A DNA stretch of 64,000 nucleotides from Haematococcus lacustris (taxonomy: Eukaryota; Chlorophyta; Chlorophyceae; Chlamydomonadales; Haematococcaceae), in the NCBI GenBank assembly GCA_030144725.1, contig JASKMD010000018.1, forward strand, positions 3,453,114 to 3,517,113, written 5' to 3'. Below, piece after piece: positions 54,981-64,000 of the stretch (positions within the stretch are counted from its first letter, which is position 1; each line of letters starts with the position of its first letter). The position numbers were made by a program, and so were the translations under genes. Below the pieces are notes generated by a model. It saw only the letters and a program-made list of their open reading frames with translations. It searched no databases and had not been told where the DNA came from.

Positions 54981-55581
54981 TAGCCCAGCCCAGCCCAGCC
55001 CAGCCCAGCCCAGCCCAGCCCAGCCCAGCCCAGCCCAGCCCAGCCCAGCCCAGCCCAGCCCAGCCCAGCCCAGCCCAGCCCAGCCCAGCCCAGCCCAGCC
55101 CAGCCCAGCCCAGCCCAGCCCAGCCCAGCCCAGCCCAGCCCAGCCCAGCCCAGCCCAGCCCAGCCCAGCCCAGCCCAGCCCAGCCCAGCCCAGCCCAGCC
55201 CAGCCCAGCCCAGCCCAGCCCAGCCCAGCCCAGCCCAGCCCAGCCCAGCCCAGCCCAGCCCAGCCCAGCCCAGCCCAGCCCAGCCCAGCCCAGCCCAGCC
55301 CAGCCCAGCCCAGCCCAGCCCAGCCCAGCCCAGCCCAGCCCAGCCCAGCCCAGCCCAGCCCAGCCCAGCCCAGCCCAGCCCAGCCCAGCCCAGCCCAGCC
55401 CAGCCCAGCCCAGCCCAGCCCAGCCCAGCCCAGCCCAGCCCAGCCCAGCCCAGCCCAGCCCAGCCCAGCCCAGCCCAGCCCAGCCCAGCCCAGCCCAGCC
55501 CAGCCCAGCCCAGCCCAGCCCAGCCCAGCCCAGCCCAGCCCAGCCCAGCCCAGCCCAGCCCAGCCCAGCCCAGCCCAGCCC
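54981..55581 (+). repeat. (AGCCC)n satellite, array 3
   Basis: About 120 copies with no variant noticed. A 441-codon plus-strand frame running through it is a repeat artefact. Confidence 0.97.
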
Positions 55582-56469
55582 TCTCCGTCACCTCCCCTCC
55601 CCACCCCTACCTTGCATCATCTCACATCCCTCATCCCACATCACAATCATCTGCCATGTGGTAAGTCGCAATCCGAGAACGAGGAGGATGAGAAGGAGGA
55701 AGACTTCTTGCCAATCCCTTCTTCTTCCACACACTCCACCCAACAAATTGTGAGTGGCGAGCCCTTGCAACTGTGTGGTCCCAACTCTGACCGCATGTCA
55801 TGCCCTTGTTGGTGTTTGCAGGTTCTAATGGCCACACCCATCCCCCTTTCCCCTACCACCCCACCCCCACCCCCACCCCCACCCCCACGCCCACCCCCAT
55901 CCCTTGTTTGCTGCAGGTCTCACGGTCTGTCCTCCCCCCTCCCCCCTTCCTCCTTCCCCCTTCCCCCTTCCCCCCTCTCTACCCTGTCCCACCACCTCCA
56001 AGTCTGCCACCCCACCTACCTCCCCCCTTTCCCACCCCCCGCCCCACGACACACGCTGCAGCCCTCTCCCTACCCCACCCTTGGCGTAGCAGCCCTCTCC
56101 CTACCCTACCCTTGGCGTAGCAATCTGGAGCGGGCGACACAGAGCGGGCAGCTTGGAGTGGGACCCCGTAGTAGCAGCCCACCCAGCCCACCCTGGCCAT
56201 GCCATGCACACTCACCACAATGACCCTACCCATCCCTCTCCAAAGGGGACGATAGCTGGATGGTGGAGCACTTGCATGGTTGTCAGCCCGTGCTTGTTGC
56301 GCGACACGGCATAGGTGTGGTAGGTGGGAGTCAATGGTAGTGTGGTGGGTGAAGGATAGCGGGAGCACGTAAGTGGAGGCTATGAAGTTGCACCCCGTGT
56401 TATACATCACTAAGGAGAGGTGTAGCATCAACCTTGTTGTAGCGTCCATCCTCGTCATCTTGCCGCCTT

Positions 56470-56550
56470 GTTGTGATGTTGTCCTTGGTGTGGGGTGGGG
56501 TGGGGTGGGGTGGGGTGATGGTGATGGTGATGGTGATGGTGATGGTGTGG
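56470..56550 (+). repeat. GGGGT and GATGGT microsatellites
   Basis: Five GTGGG-type units are followed by about five GATGGT units. Confidence 0.9.
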
Positions 56551-56689
56551 TGTCACCTTCTTGTTGTGTTGTGTCGTTGCTACCTTGTCACATCGTAGGG
56601 AGGTGTTGCGGTCATTGGGTGCATCAATGCATGTGCTTAGCATTGCCATATTGAGGTGTTGTGGAGTGATGGTGCATCGAGACATGTGC

Positions 56690-57145
56690 TTGCGAGTCCC
56701 GTAGCGAGGTGTTGCGGGATGTTTGGGTGTCCATACATGTGTTTTGCGAGGATGTTGCGGGGTGTTTGGTCGTCAATACATGTGTTTTGCGGGGGTGTAG
56801 CGAGGTGTTGCGGGGTGTTTGGTCGTCAATACATGTGTTTTGCGGGGGTGTTGCGGGGTGTTTGGGTGTCAATACATGTGTTTTGCGGGGGTGTAGCGAG
56901 GTGTTGCGGGGTGTTTGGTCGTCAATACATGTGTTTTGCGGGGGTGTATCGAGGTGTTGCGGGGTGTTTGGTCGTCAATACATGTGTTTTGCGGGGGTGT
57001 TGCGGGGTGTTTGGGTGTCAATACATGTGTTTTGCGGGGGTGTAGCGAGGTGTTGCGGGGTGTTTGGTCGTCAATACATGTGTTTTGCGGGGGGGTAGCG
57101 AGGTCTTGCTGGATGTTTGGGTGTCAATGCATGTGCTTTGCGGAT
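56690..57145 (+). repeat. Minisatellite of 45-60 bp units (GTCAATACATGTGTTTTGCGG)
   Basis: Alternating long and short units share GTCAATACATGTGTTTTGCG followed by GGGGTGTAGCGAGGTGTTGC or a shortened form. About nine units occur. Confidence 0.92.
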
Positions 57146-57164
57146 GTAATAGTCGATGAAATAG

Positions 57165-57541
57165 TCGACATCTGTGCAGATGAAGCCACGACATCTGCAC
57201 AGCCAAGCCGCGAATGTAATAGTCAACATCTGTGCAGATGCTACAAACAACATCTGCACAGCCAAGGCTCGAATGTAATAGTCGACATCTGTGCAGATGT
57301 CGTTGTCAGCAGCTGCACAGATGTCGGTCACGACATCTGCACAGCCAAGCATTGAATGTAATAGTCGACATCTGTGCAGATGTCGTCGTCAACAGCTGCA
57401 CAGATGTTGGTTGCGGTATACGACATCTGTGCAGATGTCGACTTCCCGCAGCTGCACAGATGTCGACATCGCGTGCATCTGTGCAGATGTCGACTATCAG
57501 CAGCTGTGCAGACTAAGGACAACCGACATCTGTGCAGATTG
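57165..57541. repeat. Satellite array B3 (CATCTGTGCAGATG, both orientations mixed)
   Basis: Copies reading CATCTGTGCAGATG alternate with degenerate copies in the opposite orientation (CATCTGCACAG, AGCTGCACAGATG). Linkers include AAGCCGCGAATGTAATAGTC. It is more diverged than B1 and B2. Confidence 0.9.
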
Positions 57542-57689
57542 CTTGGTTAGGAAAATCGCGGCCAAATTACGTCGCAACGGATGCACGGAGTTACGTAAGA
57601 CTTATACCGTTCGAACGGCCTTCTACTCCTCTTTCCAATGAGCTATGGTCGGTCCAATCGCGACCGGTCCTTGTTTATCGTGAGTGGGT

Positions 57690-57765
57690 CTACAGTACTG
57701 TAGGGGTCTACAGTACTGTAGGGGTCTACAGTACTGTAGAGGTCTACAGTACTGTAGCTGCCTTC
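57690..57765. repeat. Palindromic satellite cluster A4
   Basis: Four CTACAGTACTGTAG palindromes with GGGT/AGGT linkers. Confidence 0.93.
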
Positions 57766-57805
57766 CCCCCATGCATCCTTAACCCCCATGCCCCCTTCAC
57801 CCCCA

Positions 57806-57835
57806 TGCAGGAACAACTCAATGTAGCCCAAGCTC
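57806..57835 (+). pseudogene. Exon fragment of the 59-63 kb transposase family
   Basis: CAGGAACAACTCAATGTAGC plus CCAAGCTCG is identical to the start of the minus-strand exon at 62600-62571, including the splice acceptor. A C/T-rich intron-like run precedes both. It then switches to the 650-bp dispersed element. Confidence 0.6.
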
Positions 57836-58465
57836 GTTTGCTATCCCGACAGTGTTATGCAAATGCGCTGACAACAAAGCGTGCCTATGTTGCCGAGCCC
57901 AGCATTATTCAGCCTCTAGGGTTTGGTATCGACCCTGAGACCAGCCCTTGCAAGAGTCAGAGCCCTTGCCCATACCATGCATGCAGTGATTGGCAGGACC
58001 ACATGTGGTGATGTAATGATGTAGGCTAAGAGTCATGATGTAATGATGTGAGGTTAGATGTAATGATGGATGGTTGAGGGCCAACCGCAAACAACTTTTG
58101 GGGCAATCTCTGCCGCACTCGATATTACACAGGAGGGTGCGGTGCAGGAGGTTGTTGTGATTGCGGGGCATCATCAACATCCACAGCTTTGCGGGAGCTT
58201 GCAAGCCGAGGTACCCAGTACAACCGACAGAACGGACCTAGCTTGCGATAGAGACGGGCCCCGGCCTTAGACCTTACACGTATGTATGTAGCTCCCTATG
58301 GCGACCTTATTGCGTGGACACAACTTTCGGCATAAATACCCATAACGAGCTTGCGGGCCTACGCTTCGACGCCTCTCACTATTTCTAGCACGCAAAAGCT
58401 GACGGTGCAATCGCGGTAGCAAATGGTGGTTTGAATGTGGAGAACAGCATGGTACCCTATTTACA
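57835..58465 (-). repeat. 650-bp dispersed element, minus copy
   Basis: Inverted relative of 38535-39215. It is bracketed by palindromic clusters A4 (57690-57765) and A5 (58487-58540). Confidence 0.75.
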
Positions 58466-58486
58466 AGAGACCTTGTCAAATCTGAC

Positions 58487-58540
58487 CTACAGTACTGTAG
58501 ACATCTACAGTACTGTAGACATCTACAGTACTGTAGGTAC
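58487..58540. repeat. Palindromic satellite cluster A5
   Basis: Three CTACAGTACTGTAG palindromes with ACAT linkers, then GTACCTACA. Confidence 0.93.
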
Positions 58541-58574
58541 CTACACTCCAACTGCTCACATACTCAGAATTTCA

Positions 58575-59105
58575 ACAAGCGTCAAGTGGCGTTGGAGTCG
58601 CAAGGACAATCCGAGGCGAACCGCATCAAAAAACTACCCCCCTAGGATGACGAATATCCGCACTAATTTGCCTGTGTGTCGGTGTGGTGCAGTGTAGCAC
58701 CATTGGGTGCATTGTAGTCGTGCACTGGGGACAGGTGCAGTACTACACCATGAGAACCAATGTGATTTATAAGAACAACCATCTCTAAACCAGTAAAATA
58801 CCAATGAATTATCAACATAACTACTTTATTACATCACAAAACTACTAGACTGTATATGGTGCAGTTTTTGACGATGAGGTTTGGTGCATTGTTGCGTCAT
58901 TAGGTATGGTGCAGTACTGCACTATACGTAGTAGCTTTAAAAGAGGTTAACTAAATATTAAATATATAATTCACGAATTTCGCTGATTACTACGAAATTT
59001 TTCACGATGTTGGTGGGCATGGGCCAATAGTCTCATTCCGAGGCGAACCGTGTACAAAAAACACCCCCTCAAAATCGATAGTTGTGCACTAATTTGCGTG
59101 TGTGG
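58575..59105. repeat. Diverged direct repeats around an AT-rich segment at the transposon 3' end
   Basis: The phrase CCGAGGCGAACCG with CAAAAAAC and CACTAATTTGC occurs near 58605-58672 and again near 59038-59098. The second lies over the stop codon of the transposase-like gene. The 330 bases between are AT-rich and contain several GGTGCAGT-type words, some inverted. Confidence 0.55.
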
Positions 59106-59511
59106 AGTGCTGCCACTGCTGGTGCTTGCTGATGCTGCTGTTGCTGATGCTGTGAGATTGCTTCCAAGCACTGGATTCTACTCTTTGTACCCTTGGTGGC
59201 TAGGTTCAGTCGGACACAAAGCTGCTTGAGGTGATTCAGCGTGATGCCCTTCTGTGGCAAGGCTGGTAGGTGTGGCTGCTGACGATTGTACACCTGCCTA
59301 GCTGTGTCTTCAAGATGCTGCAGTTTGTTGGTGATGTCCGCCAGCCGTTGCTGTCGTGCTGTGTTTTGATCCCTTGCGCTTGCTGCTGAGCTGTACTCCT
59401 CCCTTGTGGGCAACTTCACCGGGAGGGTGATGCGTTGCATAGCCCGCAACACCTTGCGTGCCTGTGATGCCTGCTTGGCTGTGTGCAAGGGCTTAGACAC
59501 TGCACCACCCT

Positions 59512-59905
59512 GAGCACCCGCAGGGCTGGCTGCACCACCCTGAGCACCAGCAGGGCTGGCTGCACCACCCAGGGCACCCGCATGGCTGGCTGCACCACCC
59601 AGGGCACCCGCATGGCTGGCTGCACCACCCAGGGCACCTGCATGGCTGGCTGCACCACCCAGGGCACCCGCATGGCTGGCTGCACCACCCTGGGCACCCG
59701 CATGGCTGGCTGCACCACCCAGGGCATCCGCATGGCTGGCTGCACCACCCAGGGCACCCGCATGGCTGGCTGCACCACCCAGGGCACCCGCATGGCTGGC
59801 TGCACCACCCAGGGCACCCGCAGGGCTGGCTGCAGCTCCCAGGGCACCCGCATGGCTGGCTGCAGCTCCCAGGGCACCTGCATGGCTGGCTGCACCACCC
59901 AGGGC
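59512..59905 (-). repeat. 30-bp in-frame minisatellite encoding a 10-residue repeat
   Basis: About 13 copies of a 30-base unit code on the minus strand for variants of ALGGAASHAG. The period of exactly 30 and synonymous variation keep the frame of exon 5 open. Unit variants swap His for Pro and Leu for Gln. Confidence 0.92.
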
Positions 59906-60038
59906 ATCATCTGACAGGTAGTCACTCAACCAGCTGTTGGTGTCCTCCACTGTCATCTTGATGCGTCCTGACACACCCTCCTCTTTCATGCGTGACACCA
60001 TGTCATTATTGAGGGGCTTCAATGCTGTCTCGCTTGCT

Positions 60039-60096
60039 GCATTGGTGATGTGGACTGGCCTGAAGTAGCATTGGTGATGTGGACTGGCCTGAAGTA
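60039..60096. repeat. 29-bp tandem duplication causing a frameshift
   Basis: GCATTGGTGATGTGGACTGG plus CCTGAAGTA occurs at 60039-60067 and 60068-60096. Twenty-nine is not a multiple of three, so the frame arriving from the splice acceptor at 60150 is lost. Confidence 0.9.
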
Positions 60097-63000
60097 GCGG
60101 CTGAGTAGCTGTTCCAATGGTGTTGTGATTATGCCTGTTGCCTCCAGCTCCTGAGCAACACAATCAGGAGGTCAGGACCATGTGGACTGTGGCGTCGCAA
60201 AAGGATGCAGTGCATGAACACCATACAACGATGCTTGTTACACACCTGCAGATCAACTTGGAGCTTGAAGAGCTGCAGAGGGTCGTCCTCCATGTCAAGG
60301 GCAGGTCCAGTGGCTGAGAGATACTGCAACACTCGGCTAGCTCCTCGCTGCCTGGCTGCTGGAGAAGGGTCACCAAGGGCAGCAGCCAGGTAGGGAAAGT
60401 CCCCCAAGAAGTGCATGCGCTTTGTGTAGTACTCTCCCAACACGCTCACCAACTCCAAGACCAGCTCGTCTACCTGCTCTGCTGTCACTGGCTCCCCCAC
60501 TGCACCCTGGCTGTCACCTTGTCCCCATACCATGCTGCAGCCCAAGGAGTAGGCCTCCCTCAACACCATGCGGGGCTCAACTGTGGCTGCCAGCAGCACA
60601 CACATGATGTGCTCATGGTGGGTGTGCCAGTGGCACATCCACCTGCTGCTGTTTGATTGCGCCCACAACTGTTGCTCCTCAAGCACCGCACGGTTAAGAG
60701 CTGCCAGCACGGCGCATTGCACCATGTGCACCGGCTTCAACAGCTCAGCAAAGAGGCACTGGTAGACCTTCTGCTGCCCTGCTATGCTGTCAGCTAGGGA
60801 GAGTGGCTGCAACACCTCGAGCATTGGCTGGTAGTACTCTAGTACCCACACAGCAATGCGGCAGTAGGTGCCCCAGCGGGTGACGCAGGCCTCCTCTACC
60901 TTCCGTGAGCCTGGTGGGGGGTGCTTGCGGAAGACCATGCTGACATGGTCTAGCAGCCAGCATAGGGCGCTGTTGTGACCCTGGCGCTGCATGTGTGCAG
61001 ATTTGCCAAAGTGCACGCACAGGTGGCGCACCGCATTATGCAGGATGTGCTCGTAGCAGTGCACCACGTAGATAGGGTGCTGCTGGTGGCCGGCGCTGAT
61101 CGCTGCTGCTGACAAGAGCTTCACCACTCCACCTTGCTCTCCCACATTTGCATTTGCGCTGTCACACACGGCGAAGAGAATCCTGATCTTTGCTGACCAG
61201 TAGCCAGAGTTGCTGAGGCATGTGATCAAGGCTTGGCATTGGCTCTTGGCGTCATGCTTAGGCAGGTCAACGCAGCCCACCACACAATGCATCGCTGTGT
61301 ACGCGCTTGCAGCTGCACCCCGGCTTGAGGTGGAGGAGGGGGGTCGGGCCGCCGGGCCACCGGCTGTAGGAGTGGAGACCACAGAGGGGACAGTGTTGCT
61401 GAGAGGTGGTGGTGGTGCGGAGCGGTGGCCTGGCTGGACATAGTCCGACAAACGAAGTGGAGGCTTGACAGCTCTGGCCACACGAGACCTGGGTGCTGGG
61501 GGTAGGGGTGGGGATGAGGTAGGGGTGAAGGTAGCAGTAGGGTAGTCCTGGCTCAGGGTTGGGCTTGGAGGTGGTGGTAGTGGTGGAGGTGATGGCGGTG
61601 GAGCAAGGGCAGCAGCGGGAAGGCGTTGGAGGCGAGTGAACTGTGTAAGCACCACCATGTGGTCACCCTTGCTGTCGAATGCAATAGCACCGACACCCAG
61701 TTCTTCACATTGACCAACAATGAACACAAAAAACGTTTGGTAAGCTGGCAGCTTGACAGCATGAGATGCAATGTATGTCCTCAATGTATGTTATGAATGA
61801 TTCATGGATTTATAACTCACGGGCTTGGAGCTTGTTAACTGTCTCGACAATCTTGTCCATGGCTCGCTTGAGCGTCTTGCCGGAAGGCACTCTGTCAATC
61901 AGCTCCTGACCAGGCATGAGGTGTAGGCCAAGGGATGAGGTGATCGCATGCTGCACCTTGTTGAAGGACAGCTGGCAGGCTACAAGCAATTGCAATGCTC
62001 GCAGCAGATAGGAGGTCTTGTAGGAGGTCTTGTACGCTGCTGTACCATGCGCAGCCACCTGTGTGTGGCATAGCTGTACGGTCTGATGCGGGCGGCTGCA
62101 GGGATGTTCACAGTTGCTGGCGGCAGCCGGGGGCTGTTCTTGCTCCTGTGCAGTAGCTGTTTGGGCTGCTTGGGCTGCACGCAGCTCCTGTAAGGCCTGG
62201 TCTCTCCTTGCCACTCGCTTCATCAGATTACTACACTCTTTTTGCAACTGCTTGGAGTCTGCCATGCATGCCCTCAGTTGGACGCCCTTGTCCTCTGCGT
62301 CTGCCATGGCTGCCATGGTTGCTGCATCAGCAATGGCTACATGCTGGTGCAGCAGCTCTGTCTCCTCAAGCAAGGCTGCGTTCAGCTGTCGCTCCTGCTC
62401 CAGCAATGTTGCTGATGCATGGGCATCAGAGCTGGCATCTGCCGCTACAGCAGCGGCCGCTATAGACGAGGCCTCGGCTGCAACAGCACGGGCATCTGCA
62501 GCGCACACTGCCGCTGTAAGCCTCACCACTGACTGCTGCAGCTGCTCAGCACACGAGGCTTGGTGATCCAATCGAGCTTGGGCTACATTGAGTTGTTCCT
62601 GCACAATCAATGGGGGTGAAGGATAAAATGCAAGGTTGAAGGTTGGCTGGATGGCAGGGACGAGGCTAATTATGGCTGACCGTACCTTCAATCGTGCCAG
62701 CTCATTTGCAGCAGAGACAACAATGATGTGGGCATGGATGTCAGCCCGCTGCAGAAGGTCATGGAGCTGCTTCTCCAACAGCTGCTGCTGCTGCTGCCAG
62801 TCCTGCTGCCGCTGCTGCCAGTCCTGGTGCTGCTGCTGCCAGTCCTGCTGCCGGTGTTGCAAGTCATGGTGCTGCTGCTGCCAGTCCAGTTCTTGCTGCT
62901 GCCAGTCTTGCTTCTCCCGTGCATTCTCTTCCTGCACCTCTTGTAGCCGTTGTTTGGTAACATTCAGCGTCTGAAGATAACAATGCAACACCACATCAGT

Positions 63001-63115
63001 ATGGGGAAGTGCACAATGGCTGGGCTGGGCTGGGCTGCCTTGCCTGGGCCCCTTTGGCGATGTACTTAGCAGTACGGGTCCATGGAGCACGGCCAGTAGA
63101 TACAAGCTCAGCCAT

Positions 63116-64000
63116 TTTAGCGGACCCGGCTAGGCTTTGCTTCGAGCGATGGGGCATAGCTTAAAAGGCTTCAAGTGCGGCTGTCCTCGACCGAAAGGTC
63201 CATCGACGACTCCGACGGCAGGACAACAGTCTTTGCTACCAATATGTACAGTTCAGGCTGGCGGATTGCCCATCATTTTGGGCAAAAAGTCCCTGGCATG
63301 GCCATGTCTAACGCATTTTGGGGGTTTCATATAGGTTTTCATATATATTTATCAGCAGACATGTTATCCCGCTTCCTCCACAGTACATTTTTATGCATGT
63401 ATCCAATGCAGTTCCCCCGGTGTGCATTGCAAGGCGTTTGGCACGTTTGGCATACAGTTGATGCTTTTGGCAATGTGTCCCACACTACCACTCGCCATTG
63501 ACCGAGCTGATGCATGATGATGTCAAGTCAGCGCCAGGGGGTGAGTGTGTGGTACAGCTAGCTGCTGACGAAATTTCAGGTACAATGCCTCACGGCGTAC
63601 CCCCTCAAGCCGGCCATGAGACAAGCCTCTAGCAAACAACATGTAGCACACACTGTAGACACCCAGTAGGCACCTGGACATCGCCGAGGACATCGCCGCA
63701 ACAGCACACATACTTTAGGGCGCAAATAAGAGCGATGGAGCGCTCCTGGCGTTGCGTGCTGGTCGGGGCCCCCGAACATTGGACGGGGTCGCGGACCAGC
63801 CGATCACCATAGGCCTGTTCCTCCGAGCCGATGCTATCGTGCGCGGCGCTGCGTCACGGCGTGCCAATCTTACATCGTGAAGCGGTGTATAGAGTTAGTT
63901 AGGTCCGTTCGAAAAATGGGCATTTTTTGGCTTGCTTGTCTAGCCTGACACTGTCAGCCCAAAGCCCCCGTCGCCTCCACCAGGCCGCTTGACGCGTGTC
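63116..64000. other. Right edge, no gene recognised
   Basis: The first part should contain the promoter of the minus-strand transposase-like gene. A phrase near 63930-63955 (minus strand GTGTCAGGCTAGACAAGCAAG) resembles sequence at 38470-38525, which suggests another dispersed repeat. Nothing else was recognised. Confidence 0.45.

Larger units (their letters stand above)
52515..56298 (+). repeat. 3.78-kb tandem duplication, unit 2
   Basis: Second unit with the same order: CTG minisatellite (52515-52855), array A3 (52856-53472), spacer (53473-53655), array B2 (53656-54327), unique segment, (AGCCC)n array 3 (54981-55581) and C-rich segment. Array A is 37 bases shorter and the AGCCC array 40 bases longer than in unit 1. 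Confidence 0.92.
59069..63115 (-). pseudogene. Transposase-like gene (coiled coil, RNase H-like motif order, SAP-like tail), frameshifted
   Basis: Exons in phase on the minus strand are 63115-63044 (GC donor), 62970-62686, 62598-61821, 61702-60246 and 60150-59069. The start is MAELVSTGRAPWTRT. Exons 2 and 3 encode a long Gln-rich then Ala-rich coiled coil. Exon 4 has a Pro-rich linker and then FAVCDSANANVG, HCYEHILHNAVRHL and EEACVTRWGTYCRIAVWVLE, an order reminiscent of hAT-like transposases, although I cannot name the superfamily. Exon 5 has a 10-residue repeat tract and ends with a SAP-like helix pair (GITLNHLKQLCVRLNLATKG). A 29-bp tandem duplication at 60039-60096 breaks the frame at the start of exon 5, so this copy is probably inactive. 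Confidence 0.62.

Noticed and set aside
54898..56223. 441-codon plus-strand open frame through the AGCCC array
   Set aside because: A pentanucleotide repeat without stop codons keeps all frames open; the coding sequence is Ser-Pro-Ala-Gln-Pro repeats with no domain, and equal-length frames exist on the other strand.

Overview
The window looks like nuclear DNA of a chlamydomonadalean green alga. It is GC-rich and gene-poor, with many short introns (GT-AG plus a few GC-AG) and very large low-complexity arrays. Its Fanzor-like C-terminal blocks recall proteins I remember from Haematococcus lacustris. That assignment is inference from memory and was not searched.

Left part (1-7.9 kb): two conserved genes diverge from a 250-bp gap. 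On the minus strand is an MFS transporter of the MFSD5 / molybdate-anion transporter (MOT2) family, with seven exons in view and its 3' end not found. On the plus strand is a ten-exon U2AF-large-subunit-like splicing factor with an RS domain, an RRM1-like domain and a C-terminal UHM, but no recognisable RRM2.

8.4-26 kb is transposon territory. A 5.3-kb hAT element has a perfect 8-bp target duplication, related ends and a seven-exon transposase. From 13.8 to 26 kb there are fragments of a TnpB/Fanzor-like family, including one 5'-truncated copy inserted inside another of opposite orientation with a 14-16 bp target duplication, and a 240-bp sequence repeated downstream of the coding ends. A decayed coiled-coil transposon gene lies at 21-23 kb.

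26.8-38.5 kb holds cellular genes. A multi-exon expansin-like gene (two-psi-beta-barrel, HFD motif, C-terminal domain) is followed by a tandem family of intronless F-box/leucine-rich genes: two full copies and one remnant. The duplicated unit that carries the second copy also holds a 518-bp non-autonomous hAT element with a perfect 8-bp duplication; the equivalent site in the other unit is empty.

38.5-58.6 kb is mostly repeats. Two families of short palindromic satellites are CTACAGTACTGTAG with 4-5 bp linkers and CATCTGTGCAGATG. Others are (AGCCC)n arrays up to 600 bp, a 660-bp (CCCCCG)n array, CTG-rich minisatellites, 225-bp and 160-bp tandem repeats, and a near-perfect 3.78-kb tandem duplication. 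The two palindrome families recur three times as a module around a spacer of about 190 bp.

58.6-63.1 kb carries a five-exon minus-strand transposase-like gene (coiled coil, RNase H-like motif order, a 10-residue in-frame minisatellite, SAP-like C-terminus) that is frameshifted by a 29-bp tandem duplication. I saw no tRNA, rRNA or CRISPR array.
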